35,311 nt of DNA from Symploca sp. SIO2E6 (GCA_010672425.1 JAAHGR010000017.1:11089-46399); one strand, 5' to 3'; counted from the stretch's first letter, positions 23,886 through 33,082 are shown. A program made the numbers and translations. Notes: a model not told the origin generated them from the letters alone.

Positions 23886-24379
23886 TAAAGTCTCTTGGAT
23901 ATGACGCTAGCTAGCCACTGGTTTTTGAGCTCTCCTGGTGAACATTGATATTTTTGATCTAAATGACACTATAGTTATCAGGTTTTTGAGCCCTACTGCA
24001 TAGCTGATACTCGACTTTTACGCAAGTCCCTAGCTACGTAATTTACTCATAAGCTTATTGTATTGCATTTTACTAAACTAGTATAGATTTTTGTAAAGTT
24101 ATATTGAGTCTTATGGTAATTATGAAAACTATAAGTAAAACTTAATCAAGATCTACCATGGAAGTTTTATATTCTGATTTGTAAGTAGGGAGTAGGGGGT
24201 AGGGAGTAGGGAGCAATGAAATTATTTATTGGGACTATCTGGTAAACAATTCCCAATTCCCAATTCCCAATTCCCAATTCCCAATTCCCAATTCCCAATT
24301 CCCAATTCCCAATTCCCAATTCCCAATTCCCAGTTCCCGATTTTCAAGCTAGTTATCGAGAAATTCTAGATTTTCCTCA
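23886..24379. other. Divergent intergenic region
   Basis: The AT-rich region should contain the promoters of the LOV kinase (leftward) and of the 24380 gene (rightward). TATAGA near 24080 is a possible -10 box for the latter, but no confident -35 was seen. A GGGAGTA array (24185-24212) and an AATTCCC array (24248-24338) fill the right part. No gene is seen. Confidence 0.5.
24248..24338. repeat. AATTCCC heptamer array, 12 perfect copies plus one variant
   Basis: Units start every 7 bp from 24248, and the last (24332) reads AGTTCCC. The array ends 41 bp before the next start codon and therefore probably lies in that gene's leader. Confidence 0.9.
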
Positions 24380-25936
24380 ATGTCAGCCCCAACCGCAACC
24401 AAGAAAAAATCACTCCAACCCATTGATCGTGTGGCTTTGGGAGTAATGATTGTGCTGAGTCTTTTGATTAGCATATTGTTATTGAGCGGCAATCATACTA
24501 AGCCCCGGGTTAGGGATTTCAGTTGGCAGGAAAGACAAATAGGGGCTGAAGATACTGGCTTTGTCCTGACTTTTAGCCGCCCCATGAACCATGCTAGCGT
24601 TAAAGACCATCTCAAGGTCAATCAACTGCTCCCTGGAGTAAAGCCACCCCAGCCAGAAGGTGAGCCTATTGAGGGAAAAATTAGCTGGGCTGGGCGTCGG
24701 ATGGCTTTTACCTTCAACTCCCCCTTACCCTATGGCAGCGCATATCAAGTGCAATTAGAAGGGGCAAAAGACGATTTACCTAATCTTAGGGATGAAGAGC
24801 GGGGAACCGAGATGGAACCATTCAACGCTGTCTTCCGCACTCGCGATCGCATTTTTGCCTATATTGGTGTAGAAGCTGAAGAGGAAGGACGATTAATTCT
24901 CTACAACCTGACTCAACAGCAAAAAACACCCCTGACACCCCAAGATTTGTTAGTTAAGGATTTTAAGATTTACCCAGATGGGGAGCAAATCTTGTTTTCT
25001 GCTACTGATCCTTTGAGTCAGAGTCGAGGGTTACTCGCAGAGCAACTTTATACTGTGACCACAGGAATATCTTTTCAAACCTCAAACAAAAAGTCCAAGT
25101 TGCCAGAACCCCCAGGTAAAATTAATCGGGTTTTGGATAATCAAGCCTACCAAAATATGCAATTTGACTTGTCTAATGACGGTGAGACGATTGTTGTTCA
25201 GCGAGTGAACCGAGACAATCCTGCTGACTTTGGTTTGTGGACTATAGAGCCTGATGCCAAACCACAACCACTGGAAAATGAGCCAGGAGGTAATTTTTTG
25301 ATTACCCCTGATGGTAACTCCATTGCTGTTGCTCAGGGGACAGGGGGAATAGCAATTTTACCCTTGACACCAGCAGCTGAACCTCTAGATTTTCTACCTA
25401 AATTTGGAGTAGTTCTGAGTTTTGCTCGGGACGGTTCAGCCGCAACCATGGTCAAGTTTAACGCTGACTACACGCGATCGCTATTTTTGGTAACTAACCA
25501 AGGAGATGAGACAGAATTGCTGCGCACTACTGGTTCCATAAATAGCTGCGAATTTAATCCTAACAAAGAAATTCTCTACTGCTTGCTGACCCAATTGATT
25601 GAAGGAGAAGAATACGTAGAAGAACCATTCATCGCTGCTATTGCCCTAGAAGCTGCCAAGAATCAAGAGAAGTTGCCAGTCAAACCTTTGGTGGTTTTAC
25701 CTGAGCAACGGGATATTAAAGTAAGTTTATCCTCAGACGGCTTAGCCTTACTCTTTGATCAGATAGTCAGCACCGCACCCTCAGCCAATAGCACCTTAAG
25801 ATCAGATGAAGGACAAGCCATCACCGACGCAGTGCTGTGGCTATTACCTGTAGTTGATTCCACCTCCTCCCAAACCCCAGTTCAGCTACAACCAGAGAAG
25901 TTGCTACCAGGCTTCAAGCCTCGCTGGTTACCCTAG
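24380..25936 (+). CDS. Membrane-anchored Ig-like / beta-propeller-like protein (518 aa)
   Basis: A basic N-terminus is followed by one membrane helix (residues ~18-36, VALGVMIVLSLLISILLL), giving a type II anchor with the bulk outside the cytoplasm. Residues ~45-155 resemble a bacterial Ig-like (Big_5/SbsA-type) domain (FVLTFSRPMNHASVKDHLKV, SPLPYGSAYQVQLEG). The rest (~160-510) has recurring strands with S-x-D-G or D-x-G-x-x-I-x-V patterns (LSNDGETIVVQRV, ITPDGNSIAVAQG, LSSDGLALLFDQ), suggesting a TolB/WD40-like propeller. It is probably a periplasmic or lumen-facing protein conserved in cyanobacteria. The function is unknown, perhaps protein interaction at the envelope. Confidence 0.65.
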   Translation: MSAPTATKKKSLQPIDRVALGVMIVLSLLISILLLSGNHTKPRVRDFSWQERQIGAEDTGFVLTFSRPMNHASVKDHLKVNQLLPGVKPPQPEGEPIEGKISWAGRRMAFTFNSPLPYGSAYQVQLEGAKDDLPNLRDEERGTEMEPFNAVFRTRDRIFAYIGVEAEEEGRLILYNLTQQQKTPLTPQDLLVKDFKIYPDGEQILFSATDPLSQSRGLLAEQLYTVTTGISFQTSNKKSKLPEPPGKINRVLDNQAYQNMQFDLSNDGETIVVQRVNRDNPADFGLWTIEPDAKPQPLENEPGGNFLITPDGNSIAVAQGTGGIAILPLTPAAEPLDFLPKFGVVLSFARDGSAATMVKFNADYTRSLFLVTNQGDETELLRTTGSINSCEFNPNKEILYCLLTQLIEGEEYVEEPFIAAIALEAAKNQEKLPVKPLVVLPEQRDIKVSLSSDGLALLFDQIVSTAPSANSTLRSDEGQAITDAVLWLLPVVDSTSSQTPVQLQPEKLLPGFKPRWLP

Positions 25937-25982
25937 TTAGGTGTTAGGCATTGGTGACAAATTTAAGGCTGTGAACTAATTG

Positions 25983-26030
25983 TCAACTCGCTATTTACAA
26001 TTTGCAACAAATACGTAAAAAGCGAGTTGA
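25983..26030. repeat. 10-bp perfect inverted repeat between two genes
   Basis: TCAACTCGCT (25983-25992) pairs with AGCGAGTTGA (26021-26030) across a 28-nt loop. No U-tract follows, so it may be a weak terminator for the upstream gene or a regulatory site before the AAA-like locus. Both are guesses. Confidence 0.4.
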
Positions 26031-26180
26031 GTAAATAAGTTCAGAGCTAAGTAATCCCGAATTTTTCTCTAATTTATTGCTGTCACCGACTTATCACTAA
26101 CTTGTTACTGAGTTCACTTTTTGAGCAGAAAAAACAGCTATGCTTGGAGCAAGGTCTGATTAGCTTGCCTGAGATGAACC

Positions 26181-27065
26181 ATGCCCAAGTCTCTTAAAGT
26201 GTCTCAACAGTACATTACCAAGGTGAAACATGCCCTTCACCGTAATGGTTTTGGCCGTCAGATAGATTTAGCAGTCGATTTGGAGTTATGTACCGACACT
26301 ATCAGAAAGTTTTGCAACGGCTATCCCGTCAGTTGTAATAATTTTATGGAAATTTGTCACCGCTTGGCTCTGGATGTGAAGGACATTGCTGATTTTGGGG
26401 AGGAACCAGAAAGTCAGGGTGCAGTTCCAATAGGAACTGTTCGTAGTACAGAGGATGGTAAGTCTGCATTGGATGCTCAGTTATACGTGGAACGTCCTCC
26501 CATTGAAGCAGATTGTTACCAAGGGATATTGCAGCCTGGAGCACTGATTCGGATTAAAGCACCCAAGCAGATGGGAAAAACTTGGCTGATGGACAAGATT
26601 TTGCATCAGGCGGCGAGTCAGGGTTACCAAGCAGTGCCGTTAAATCTGTTACAAGCAGAGCAAGGAGTGATGGCTCATCTGGATAAGTTCCTCCGTTGGT
26701 TATGTACTAGGGTGAGTCGGCGGTTACGGCTGCCTAATCAGATAGTGGATTATTGGGATGAAGGGATTGGCAGTAATGATAACTGCACCGCTTACTTTGA
26801 AGAGGCGATTTTGGCCAAGATTGACAGTCCTCTAGTGTTGGGCTTAGATAATGTGGATCAGGTATTCGGTTATCGGGAAGTTGCCCCAGACTTCTTTCGT
26901 TTGCTCCGTTCCTGGTACGAGGATGCCAGAATTCTAGAAGTTTGGCAAAAGCTGCGGTTGGTGGTAGCTCATTCCACGGAAGCTTATAAGTCTCTGGATA
27001 TCAACCACTCTCCCTTTAATGTAGGATTACCGATTGAGTTGCCGGAATTTACCGGCGATGGGTAG
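26181..27065 (+). pseudogene. N-terminal half of an AAA-like (AAA_35-type) ATPase, truncated at the C-terminus
   Basis: Residues 1-70 form a small helix-turn-helix-like domain (GFGRQIDLAVDLELCTDTIR, then KFCNGYPV). From ~100 comes the AAA-like domain common in cyanobacteria: LYVERPPIE, Walker A KAPKQMGKTWL, Walker B LVLGLDNVD, then a stretch ending GLPIELPEFT. Homologs continue from LPEFT for another ~200 residues, but here the frame ends four codons later (GDG, stop). From the same point a different AAA-like paralog continues in another frame. I infer a deletion that joined two paralogs and truncated this one. The ATP-binding half is intact, so a partial protein could still be made. The stop overlaps the ATG of the next frame by 8 bp. 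Confidence 0.65.
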
Positions 27066-28434
27066 CCAGGTGAGTCCCGATGAGTGGTATAAGGGTATCG
27101 TCTACCGAATTATGAGAAGTTTGGGGTTTGACCGCAAGGTTAACTGGCGCAGTTGGTGGGAGAAATTGGATTTTTTATCCCCAGTACAGCGGTTGAGTGA
27201 GTTTGTGGATGAGGTGTTGCTGGAGTCGGTGGCGCAACAGCTGGCTGGGGAAGGGAAAGGAAAGATTGTTATTTTTGTGGATGAAATTGATAGTGTGCTG
27301 AGTTTTCCTTTCCCCACAGATGATTTTTTTGCTCTAATTCGCGCTTGCTATAACCAAAGGGTAGATAATCCAGCTTACAATCGCCTCACGTTTTGTCTGC
27401 TGGGGGTAGCGACACCATCAAATTTGATTGAGGATAAACGACGAACACCTTTTAATATTGGTCGAGCAATTGAATTGAATGGTTTTGAGTTGGCAGCAGC
27501 TCAACAAGGGTTAGCACCAGGATTGGCACAGAAGGTGGATGAACCGGAAATGATGTTGGCAGAAATCTTGGCTTGGACAGGGGGACAGCCATTTTTAACA
27601 CAGAAATTGTGTCAGTTGGTAGTATTGAAGGCAGAAAGTAGGAAGCCGAAGGTATCTGAGTTAGTACAACAATATCTGATCAAAAATTGGGAATCCCAGG
27701 ATGAGCCAGAGCATTTAAGAACAATTCGCGATCGCCTTCTCAAAAATGAGCAACAAGCTGCTCAACTATTAGGTCTGTATCAACAAATTTTGCAGTGGGG
27801 TAAAGTGAAAGCAGATGATAGTCCTGAACAAATGGAATTGCGCTTATCAGGGCTGGTAGTTAGCCAGCAGGGTCAACTAAAAGTATATAACCGTATTTAC
27901 GAGTTTGTTTTTGATCACCATTGGCTTGCCCAAACGCTAGCAGATTTGCAACCCTATGCCCAGCCCCTAGCTGCCTGGTTAGCTTCCAATCGTCAGGATG
28001 ATTCTTGCTTGTTGAATGGGCAATCCTTAAAGAAGGCATTGGAATGGGCAGCTGAGAGAAGGTTGAGTATAGAAGAGCATAATTTTTTGTTTGCTAGTCA
28101 AGCATCGGACATACAAAAAAGGGTTCCTCTTGTATTGCAAGAATTACAACAAGAGGCTGTACAGACTCCTGAAACATTGGGTAAGCAGTTTTCCGCATCT
28201 ACTTCATCTCCGTGGAAACGACTCAGACGTAGTCAAATTACTATTGATGAAGCACTGCAATTTTTAGTTGACCCTCAAGGAATTGTCAATCAGGGCAATT
28301 TAGATCCAGAAGTTAGCTATCGGTTTTACCGCAATTTTCCCTATGATTTTCGCCCTGTCATTCGGGAGCATCCCATTTTGGAAAAAACATTGCCAAAAAA
28401 ACGACATGGCAAGGGTTTCAGCTATATTAAATGA
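27058..28434 (+). pseudogene. AAA-like C-terminal half fused to the N-terminus of a GspE/PilB-type ATPase; ends inside a MITE
   Basis: The frame begins inside an AAA_35-type domain of the kind often fused to WD40 repeats: GSQVSPDEWYKGIVYRI, IVIFVDEIDSVLSF (Walker B), DDFFALIRACYNQR, LLGVATPSNLIEDKRRTPFN and WTGGQPFLTQKLCQLV. The preceding P-loop portion is absent. From ~380 the sequence changes to SSPWKRLRRSQITIDEALQF and SYRFYRNFPYDFRPVI, which continues in frame into the downstream ATPase once the inserted MITE (28364-28461 plus one 8-bp duplication) is removed. The last 23 residues and the stop codon come from the MITE. ATG 27058 is used; a TTG at 27034 extends it by eight codons. Confidence 0.65.
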
Positions 28435-28461
28435 GACAACTCGCCAAAATGGGATGCTCCC
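28364..28461. mobile_element. MITE, 98 bp, 18-bp perfect terminal inverted repeats, 8-bp target duplication
   Basis: The termini are GGGAGCATCCCATTTTGG (28364-28381) and its exact complement (28444-28461). TGTCATTC is duplicated on both sides (28356-28363 and 28462-28469). An 8-bp duplication is compatible with ISL3- or IS66-type transposition. The interior of 62 bp has a small hairpin (TTGCCA/TGGCAA) and no gene. The perfect ends and duplication suggest a recent insertion. It lies inside coding DNA. Confidence 0.85.
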
Positions 28462-29926
28462 TGTCATTCCTCTATTGCTGTGGCGAAACTGCTACTATCT
28501 GGGAAGCTCTACAAATGTATCGTCTGCTAAAATTCATCAGCTACAAGCTCGTACTGGCACTGATATCGAAGTAATTACCATTGCGGAGGAGAGCTATCGC
28601 GACTGGCTGTATAAGCAAAAGATTGATACTGTTTGTGTTAATTCCACACACTTACTTGAGTTTTTTAAAGTAAAAGAAGAAATAGAAGACATTAGTACTT
28701 TTGTTGAGATGTATCTCTTAAAAAGTAAGGACACGACTGAACAACTCAACGTCCTGATTGCTAGTGCAATGTATAACCGTGCCAGTGATATTCATCTAGA
28801 ACCCACCGACAAGGGTTTAAGAATTCGCTACCGCATTGATGGTATGTTGCGGAATATTGTTAATTCGCCTCAGGGAATTAGCCGCAAACTAATTACTGCT
28901 CTCAAGGTTATGTCCGAGATTGACATTACTGAAGTTCGTCTTCCCCAAGATGGAAGAATCATGAAGAACTACATAGCTAGCTCAGATACAGAATTACGGT
29001 TAGATATGCGGGTCAGTACCGTTCCCTGTATGCATGGAGAAAAGGCTGTGATTCGTTTACTGCCCCAGAAAAATCCCTTTAGTAGCCTCCAAGATTTAGG
29101 ATTTACGCAACTGGCTTTAGCAAAGTACAACAATTGGCTCAGACAAGCTCAAGGATTAGTTATTATCACTGGACCTACCGGTTCTGGCAAAACCACGACT
29201 CTCTACACCAGTTTGCAAGCTGTGAATGAGGAATTTGTCAATGTAGTGACGATCGAAGATCCAGTAGAGTATGTATTATCTGGAATTACCCAAATTCAAG
29301 TAAATGAGACAGTGGGTATGACCTTATACACTGGGTTAAGAAGTATTTTGCGTCAAGACCCAGACATTGTTATGGTGGGAGAAATCCGGGATGAAGAAAC
29401 AGCAGAGACCGCAATTCGAGCAGCACTAACTGGTCACCTAGTTTTTACCACCCTACATACGAATGATGCAATTTCTGCTATCCCAAGGATCAAAGGTCTC
29501 AAAGTTGATCCCTACTTGATTAACGATGCACTCCTCGGAATTACTGCCCAAAGATTAGTCCGAAAAGTTTGTCCACACTGCGCAGAACCCTACAAACCGA
29601 CTGAAGAAGACTTGCGGTATCTAGGCATAGAACGAAAGCAGGCTCAGCCAGAAAAATGGCGCAAGGGTCGAGGTTGTGCCAACTGCTTTAATTCAGGATA
29701 TTTGGGACGGCAAGCAATCATTGAACTGCTCAACATAGATCCAAGAGTGAAGAAATTTATCGAAGGTCAGACAATGACAATACAGGATTATCTTAACCAA
29801 AGTAACTTTAACTCGTTTCGGGTGGCAGCAATTGAAAAGGTAACAACTGGGGTGACCACTATAGAAGAGTTGCAACGGGTGTTACCTGAGAATGCCATAG
29901 ATAGTGGTTGTAAATTGGATAATTAA
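28406..29926 (+). CDS. GspE/PilB-type secretion or pilus assembly ATPase, 5' part replaced by a MITE (506 aa)
   Basis: This is a hexameric ATPase powering type II secretion or type IV pilus assembly at the inner membrane. Walker A is GPTGSGKT (residues 256-263), the Asp box is TIEDPVEY, Walker B is DPDIVMVGEIRD, the His box is LTGHLVFTTLHTNDA, and the zinc-binding cysteines are C389/C392 and C424/C427. The catalytic core is complete. The first ~18 codons (MARVSAILNETTRQNGM) are encoded by the inserted MITE, which supplies the ATG at 28406. Native sequence starts at LPVIPLLLWRNCYYLGS, and the true N-terminus is in the upstream frame. The gene is an orphan without other pil or gsp genes nearby. 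Loss of the N-terminal domain may abolish docking to the partner protein. Confidence 0.85.
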   Translation: MARVSAILNETTRQNGMLPVIPLLLWRNCYYLGSSTNVSSAKIHQLQARTGTDIEVITIAEESYRDWLYKQKIDTVCVNSTHLLEFFKVKEEIEDISTFVEMYLLKSKDTTEQLNVLIASAMYNRASDIHLEPTDKGLRIRYRIDGMLRNIVNSPQGISRKLITALKVMSEIDITEVRLPQDGRIMKNYIASSDTELRLDMRVSTVPCMHGEKAVIRLLPQKNPFSSLQDLGFTQLALAKYNNWLRQAQGLVIITGPTGSGKTTTLYTSLQAVNEEFVNVVTIEDPVEYVLSGITQIQVNETVGMTLYTGLRSILRQDPDIVMVGEIRDEETAETAIRAALTGHLVFTTLHTNDAISAIPRIKGLKVDPYLINDALLGITAQRLVRKVCPHCAEPYKPTEEDLRYLGIERKQAQPEKWRKGRGCANCFNSGYLGRQAIIELLNIDPRVKKFIEGQTMTIQDYLNQSNFNSFRVAAIEKVTTGVTTIEELQRVLPENAIDSGCKLDN

Positions 29927-29947
29927 GCTACATATAGCTTAATTTTT
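29921..29947 (+). terminator. Predicted intrinsic terminator of the GspE/PilB-type gene
   Basis: A 10-bp perfect stem (AATTAAGCTA 29921-29930 with TAGCTTAATT 29935-29944, 4-nt loop) runs into TTTTT. The gene's TAA stop codon is part of the stem. Confidence 0.5.
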
Positions 29948-30159
29948 GAGTTAGTCTAATTGGCGATCACTAACACAACAAGGTGATAGTCAGAGACAAC
30001 AACCATTAATTCGCCATATTTAGTGGTTTAAAAAATAACTACACTATATATATGGCTTGACAAATTTCACCTCACTTTAACTGGTCACCAATGTGTTAAG
30101 TTTTAGGTTTTATTACCAAATCCGGGGAGAGCCAGTCCTCTTCAATGTCTATAGGTTTC

Positions 30160-30972
30160 TCAAACAAAAACCCGATGTTGTAAGGAGGGCATTTGGCGAC
30201 GCACTTGCTGTAGACGATCCGGATTAATTTCCGCGATTGCTACTCCTGGTGTATCAGAAGCATCAGCTAAGATAGTGCCCCAGGGATCAACGATCATAGC
30301 GTGACCGTGGGTTTGACGCATGGCATAATGACGCCCAGTTTGGGCAGGTGCAATGACATAGCAGGTATTTTCAATTGCTCTGGCTTGGAGGAGCACTTGC
30401 CAGTGGTCTTTACCAGTGTAGGCAGTGAAGGCAGCAGGAACAAATAAAATGTTAGCGCCTTGATGAGCCAAGTGGCGGTAAAGTTCTGGGAAGCGGATAT
30501 CGTAGCACACAGACAGTCCCAAGTTTCCCAGTTGCTCAGATGAGTAAACCGACGGCAACTCTGTACCAGACATTACTGTGCTGGATTCTCGGTAGGTGTT
30601 ACCGTCAGGCAAATTAACATCAAATAGATGTACCTTATGGTAACGGGCTAGTTCTACACCGTTGGGAGCGATGAGTAAAGCAGTGTTATAGACTTTGTCT
30701 TTAGTTACAGGTACAGGGAAGCCACCACCGAGAATGGTCACCTGAAAACGCTGTGCCATAGTTTTGAGAAATTTTTCACTTGCTTGGGCAATTATCTGAG
30801 CCTGAGCAATCTTATCTTCCTCTGTGCCTATAAAGGAGAAGTTTTCCGGTAAGCTCACTAGTTCTGCACCCTGACGAACTGCAAGTTCTATAAGTGCTTC
30901 TGCCTCAAACAGGTTTTTGTCAAGCTCTGACAAGCTAGTCATTTGAATTGCCGCAGCCAGGTAGGACTTCAT
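30160..30972 (-). CDS. Carbon-nitrogen hydrolase, Nit1/deaminated-glutathione-amidase-like (270 aa)
   Basis: This is a nitrilase-superfamily amidase with the complete Glu-Lys-Cys triad: Glu43 in LPENFSF, Lys113 in RYHKVHLFD, and Cys156 in SVCYDIRFPELYR. The pattern R-Y-H-K-x-H-L-F-D plus C-Y-D-x-R-F-P-E-L matches the Nit1/Nit2 branch, in which members hydrolyse deaminated glutathione or omega-amides. Length is typical and there is no signal peptide. It lies 31 bp downstream of the TPR gene on the same strand, so the two are likely co-transcribed, but a functional link is not evident. Substrate assignment is by subfamily resemblance only. Confidence 0.88.
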   Translation of the reverse strand: MKSYLAAAIQMTSLSELDKNLFEAEALIELAVRQGAELVSLPENFSFIGTEEDKIAQAQIIAQASEKFLKTMAQRFQVTILGGGFPVPVTKDKVYNTALLIAPNGVELARYHKVHLFDVNLPDGNTYRESSTVMSGTELPSVYSSEQLGNLGLSVCYDIRFPELYRHLAHQGANILFVPAAFTAYTGKDHWQVLLQARAIENTCYVIAPAQTGRHYAMRQTHGHAMIVDPWGTILADASDTPGVAIAEINPDRLQQVRRQMPSLQHRVFV

Positions 30973-31003
30973 CTAACCTTTTATTTATTGTTAAGTTAAG
31001 CAA

Positions 31004-32998
31004 TTATTCTACATCAGACAGATAGTTTTTTAGTAAATTAATAGGGCTATTTGTCTCTATAAATTGGCTGGGATCTCGCAAGCGTCTCTTCCAGTAAGCA
31101 ATAGCTGGCTCATCTGGCTCTACATTTGCCCATGTTCCCAACCAAGAACGAGCGCCTTTAAGCTCTTTTTTCGCTAGGCACAGTTCAATTTGAGTCTGAC
31201 AAAAGAGGGCAAATTCTTGGAAGTGGAATTTTTTTCGCTGAAGTATCGGTTTGAGAAGTGCTTCTGCTGCTTCGTAATCTTTGTTCTTGGTGTGGAATTT
31301 TGCTAAACTAATCTGAGCAAATACATAATCCGGGTGTTGTTGGTGTACTAGTTGGATTAGTTCATAAGCTTCTTGATCACGCTTCTGTTGTTCATAAGTA
31401 TTGGCCAGATTAAACATTAAATCAGGAGCATCGGGTTCAATGGCTAAAGCCTGTTTCAGCAGTGGCTCAGCTTCTTCTGGATCACCATATTTTAAAGCAT
31501 CTATCGCTTCCATCAGCAAATCTTCCACCTCAGGTTGATGACTCCTACTTGGTTCGTTGTTGATTTCCATCCCCATCAACATCACCTCTTGCCATTCGCT
31601 CCTGAGCCACATCCGCACTTTTCCATGGGGAAAAAGTCCAGCACCGGAAGCCACTTGAGCTGCCTGTTGCCGCATTTCATCAGGTCCACAGTTACTCAGA
31701 GCAAAGTTCCGCAGAGCCTCTAACATTGCCGGTGTTTCTGCCATCATGGCAAGGCTCAAAGCAAACTCCCTACCTTGGGGGTCTCCCCGCTCGAGTAATA
31801 GAGGAACCAAAGTCACTATTTCTGGATGCTTTTGCAAATACTGCTCGATTTTATCAGCATAAGATACCTTTTTACCTTTTCCTTGGGGCTTCTCTGTAAT
31901 CTCCACTAGGTCTTCAATAGCTTGTTGGGTAATCCAGTTAGCTACGCTAAAAGCCCAAGGAGCGTGACGATTGCTGATAGGTTGTTTGAGGTCATCTAAG
32001 TTCTCATGGGCAGTCTCAAATTCTGGGTCAGTTTCCAGAGCTTGCTGCCACAGTTGACGAGCTTTTTTTTCTTGCCCTAAACGCATTTGGGCAGCTGCAA
32101 CTAGATGATAGAAGACTGGAGGAGCTAGATCCAAATCACCTGATTCTTCAACAGTGGTGAAAGTATTTACAATACCTTGGTCATCTCCTATATAGGAAAA
32201 TGCTTCTGCTTTTTTTATCCAAAAATCTACCACATTCTCGTCAATAGCTTTGAGTTTTTGAGCAGTTTGGATTGCTTCTGCCAATTGACCATTCAAGCAA
32301 AGAAAACGAGTGAGATTGGAGTAGGCATGAAAATTATGAGGGTCGATGTCGATAACGTGATTAGCTGTAGCGATCGCTTCATTAATGTTACCTTCTCGCC
32401 AATAGGACAAACTGATGTTATTCAAAGCGGGGGTAAAATTGGGACGGTTCTCTAAGACCTGTTCTTCTAATTGACGTGCCTTGGTGAAGTTGCCTTGCTC
32501 AAAACAGGATGTAGCTTCTTCATGCAGAATTGCTAAAGGGAGAGTATTTTCCCCCTCTAACCCCATATTAGCCCGAATAACGTCTGATCTTGCTTCTAGA
32601 TCAGCCACGATTTTCTTTACCTTCTCCATCTGTTTATGGTTGGGAAATTGAGCGAGAAAGTGGCGAAAAGCCCTCAGTGCTAACAGAGGATGAACATTGC
32701 CCAAGTATGCTTCCCCTAATCTCAAATGGGCTTCAGGATTATCTTGGTCAACTTGCACTAGGCGCTCAGAGGCTTCCTGATAGCCAGTGGTGTCGTCGAT
32801 TTCGTAGCAAAAATCCGCTAAATGAATTAGCACTTTTGGATGGTTAGGATAGCGCTCTTCGAGAGATTGAAGCTGTTTGAGCGCCTTTGACCATTCTTGG
32901 TGGCGCATCAGATACTCAAGTTTAGCTAAGGCAACTTCTAACGCTTGAGCATTGAAACCGAAACCTTGAGCCGCTTTTTGGCGTTTCTTCTTTGGCAT
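31004..32998 (-). CDS. Tetratricopeptide-repeat protein (664 aa)
   Basis: The protein is built of many TPR units, e.g. PEAHLRLGEAYLGNVHPLLA (~85-105), FTPALNNISLSYWREGNINE (~190), and a C-terminal set including PDLMFNLANTYEQQKRDQEA (~525-545). A basic N-terminus (MPKKKRQKAAQGF) and no signal or membrane segment suggest a cytoplasmic scaffold. The ATG at 32998 is preferred over a TTG ten codons upstream. It is divergent from rplU and probably co-transcribed with the downstream nitrilase gene. TPR proteins mediate protein-protein contacts; the partner is unknown. Confidence 0.85.
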   Translation of the reverse strand: MPKKKRQKAAQGFGFNAQALEVALAKLEYLMRHQEWSKALKQLQSLEERYPNHPKVLIHLADFCYEIDDTTGYQEASERLVQVDQDNPEAHLRLGEAYLGNVHPLLALRAFRHFLAQFPNHKQMEKVKKIVADLEARSDVIRANMGLEGENTLPLAILHEEATSCFEQGNFTKARQLEEQVLENRPNFTPALNNISLSYWREGNINEAIATANHVIDIDPHNFHAYSNLTRFLCLNGQLAEAIQTAQKLKAIDENVVDFWIKKAEAFSYIGDDQGIVNTFTTVEESGDLDLAPPVFYHLVAAAQMRLGQEKKARQLWQQALETDPEFETAHENLDDLKQPISNRHAPWAFSVANWITQQAIEDLVEITEKPQGKGKKVSYADKIEQYLQKHPEIVTLVPLLLERGDPQGREFALSLAMMAETPAMLEALRNFALSNCGPDEMRQQAAQVASGAGLFPHGKVRMWLRSEWQEVMLMGMEINNEPSRSHQPEVEDLLMEAIDALKYGDPEEAEPLLKQALAIEPDAPDLMFNLANTYEQQKRDQEAYELIQLVHQQHPDYVFAQISLAKFHTKNKDYEAAEALLKPILQRKKFHFQEFALFCQTQIELCLAKKELKGARSWLGTWANVEPDEPAIAYWKRRLRDPSQFIETNSPINLLKNYLSDVE

Positions 32999-33082
32999 AG
33001 GATTAACTTTTGGGAATCCTCTTACCAATCATAGTTACACAAGAACTATCATTTGCGATCTTAAGAGTTTAAAAAAATCAAC

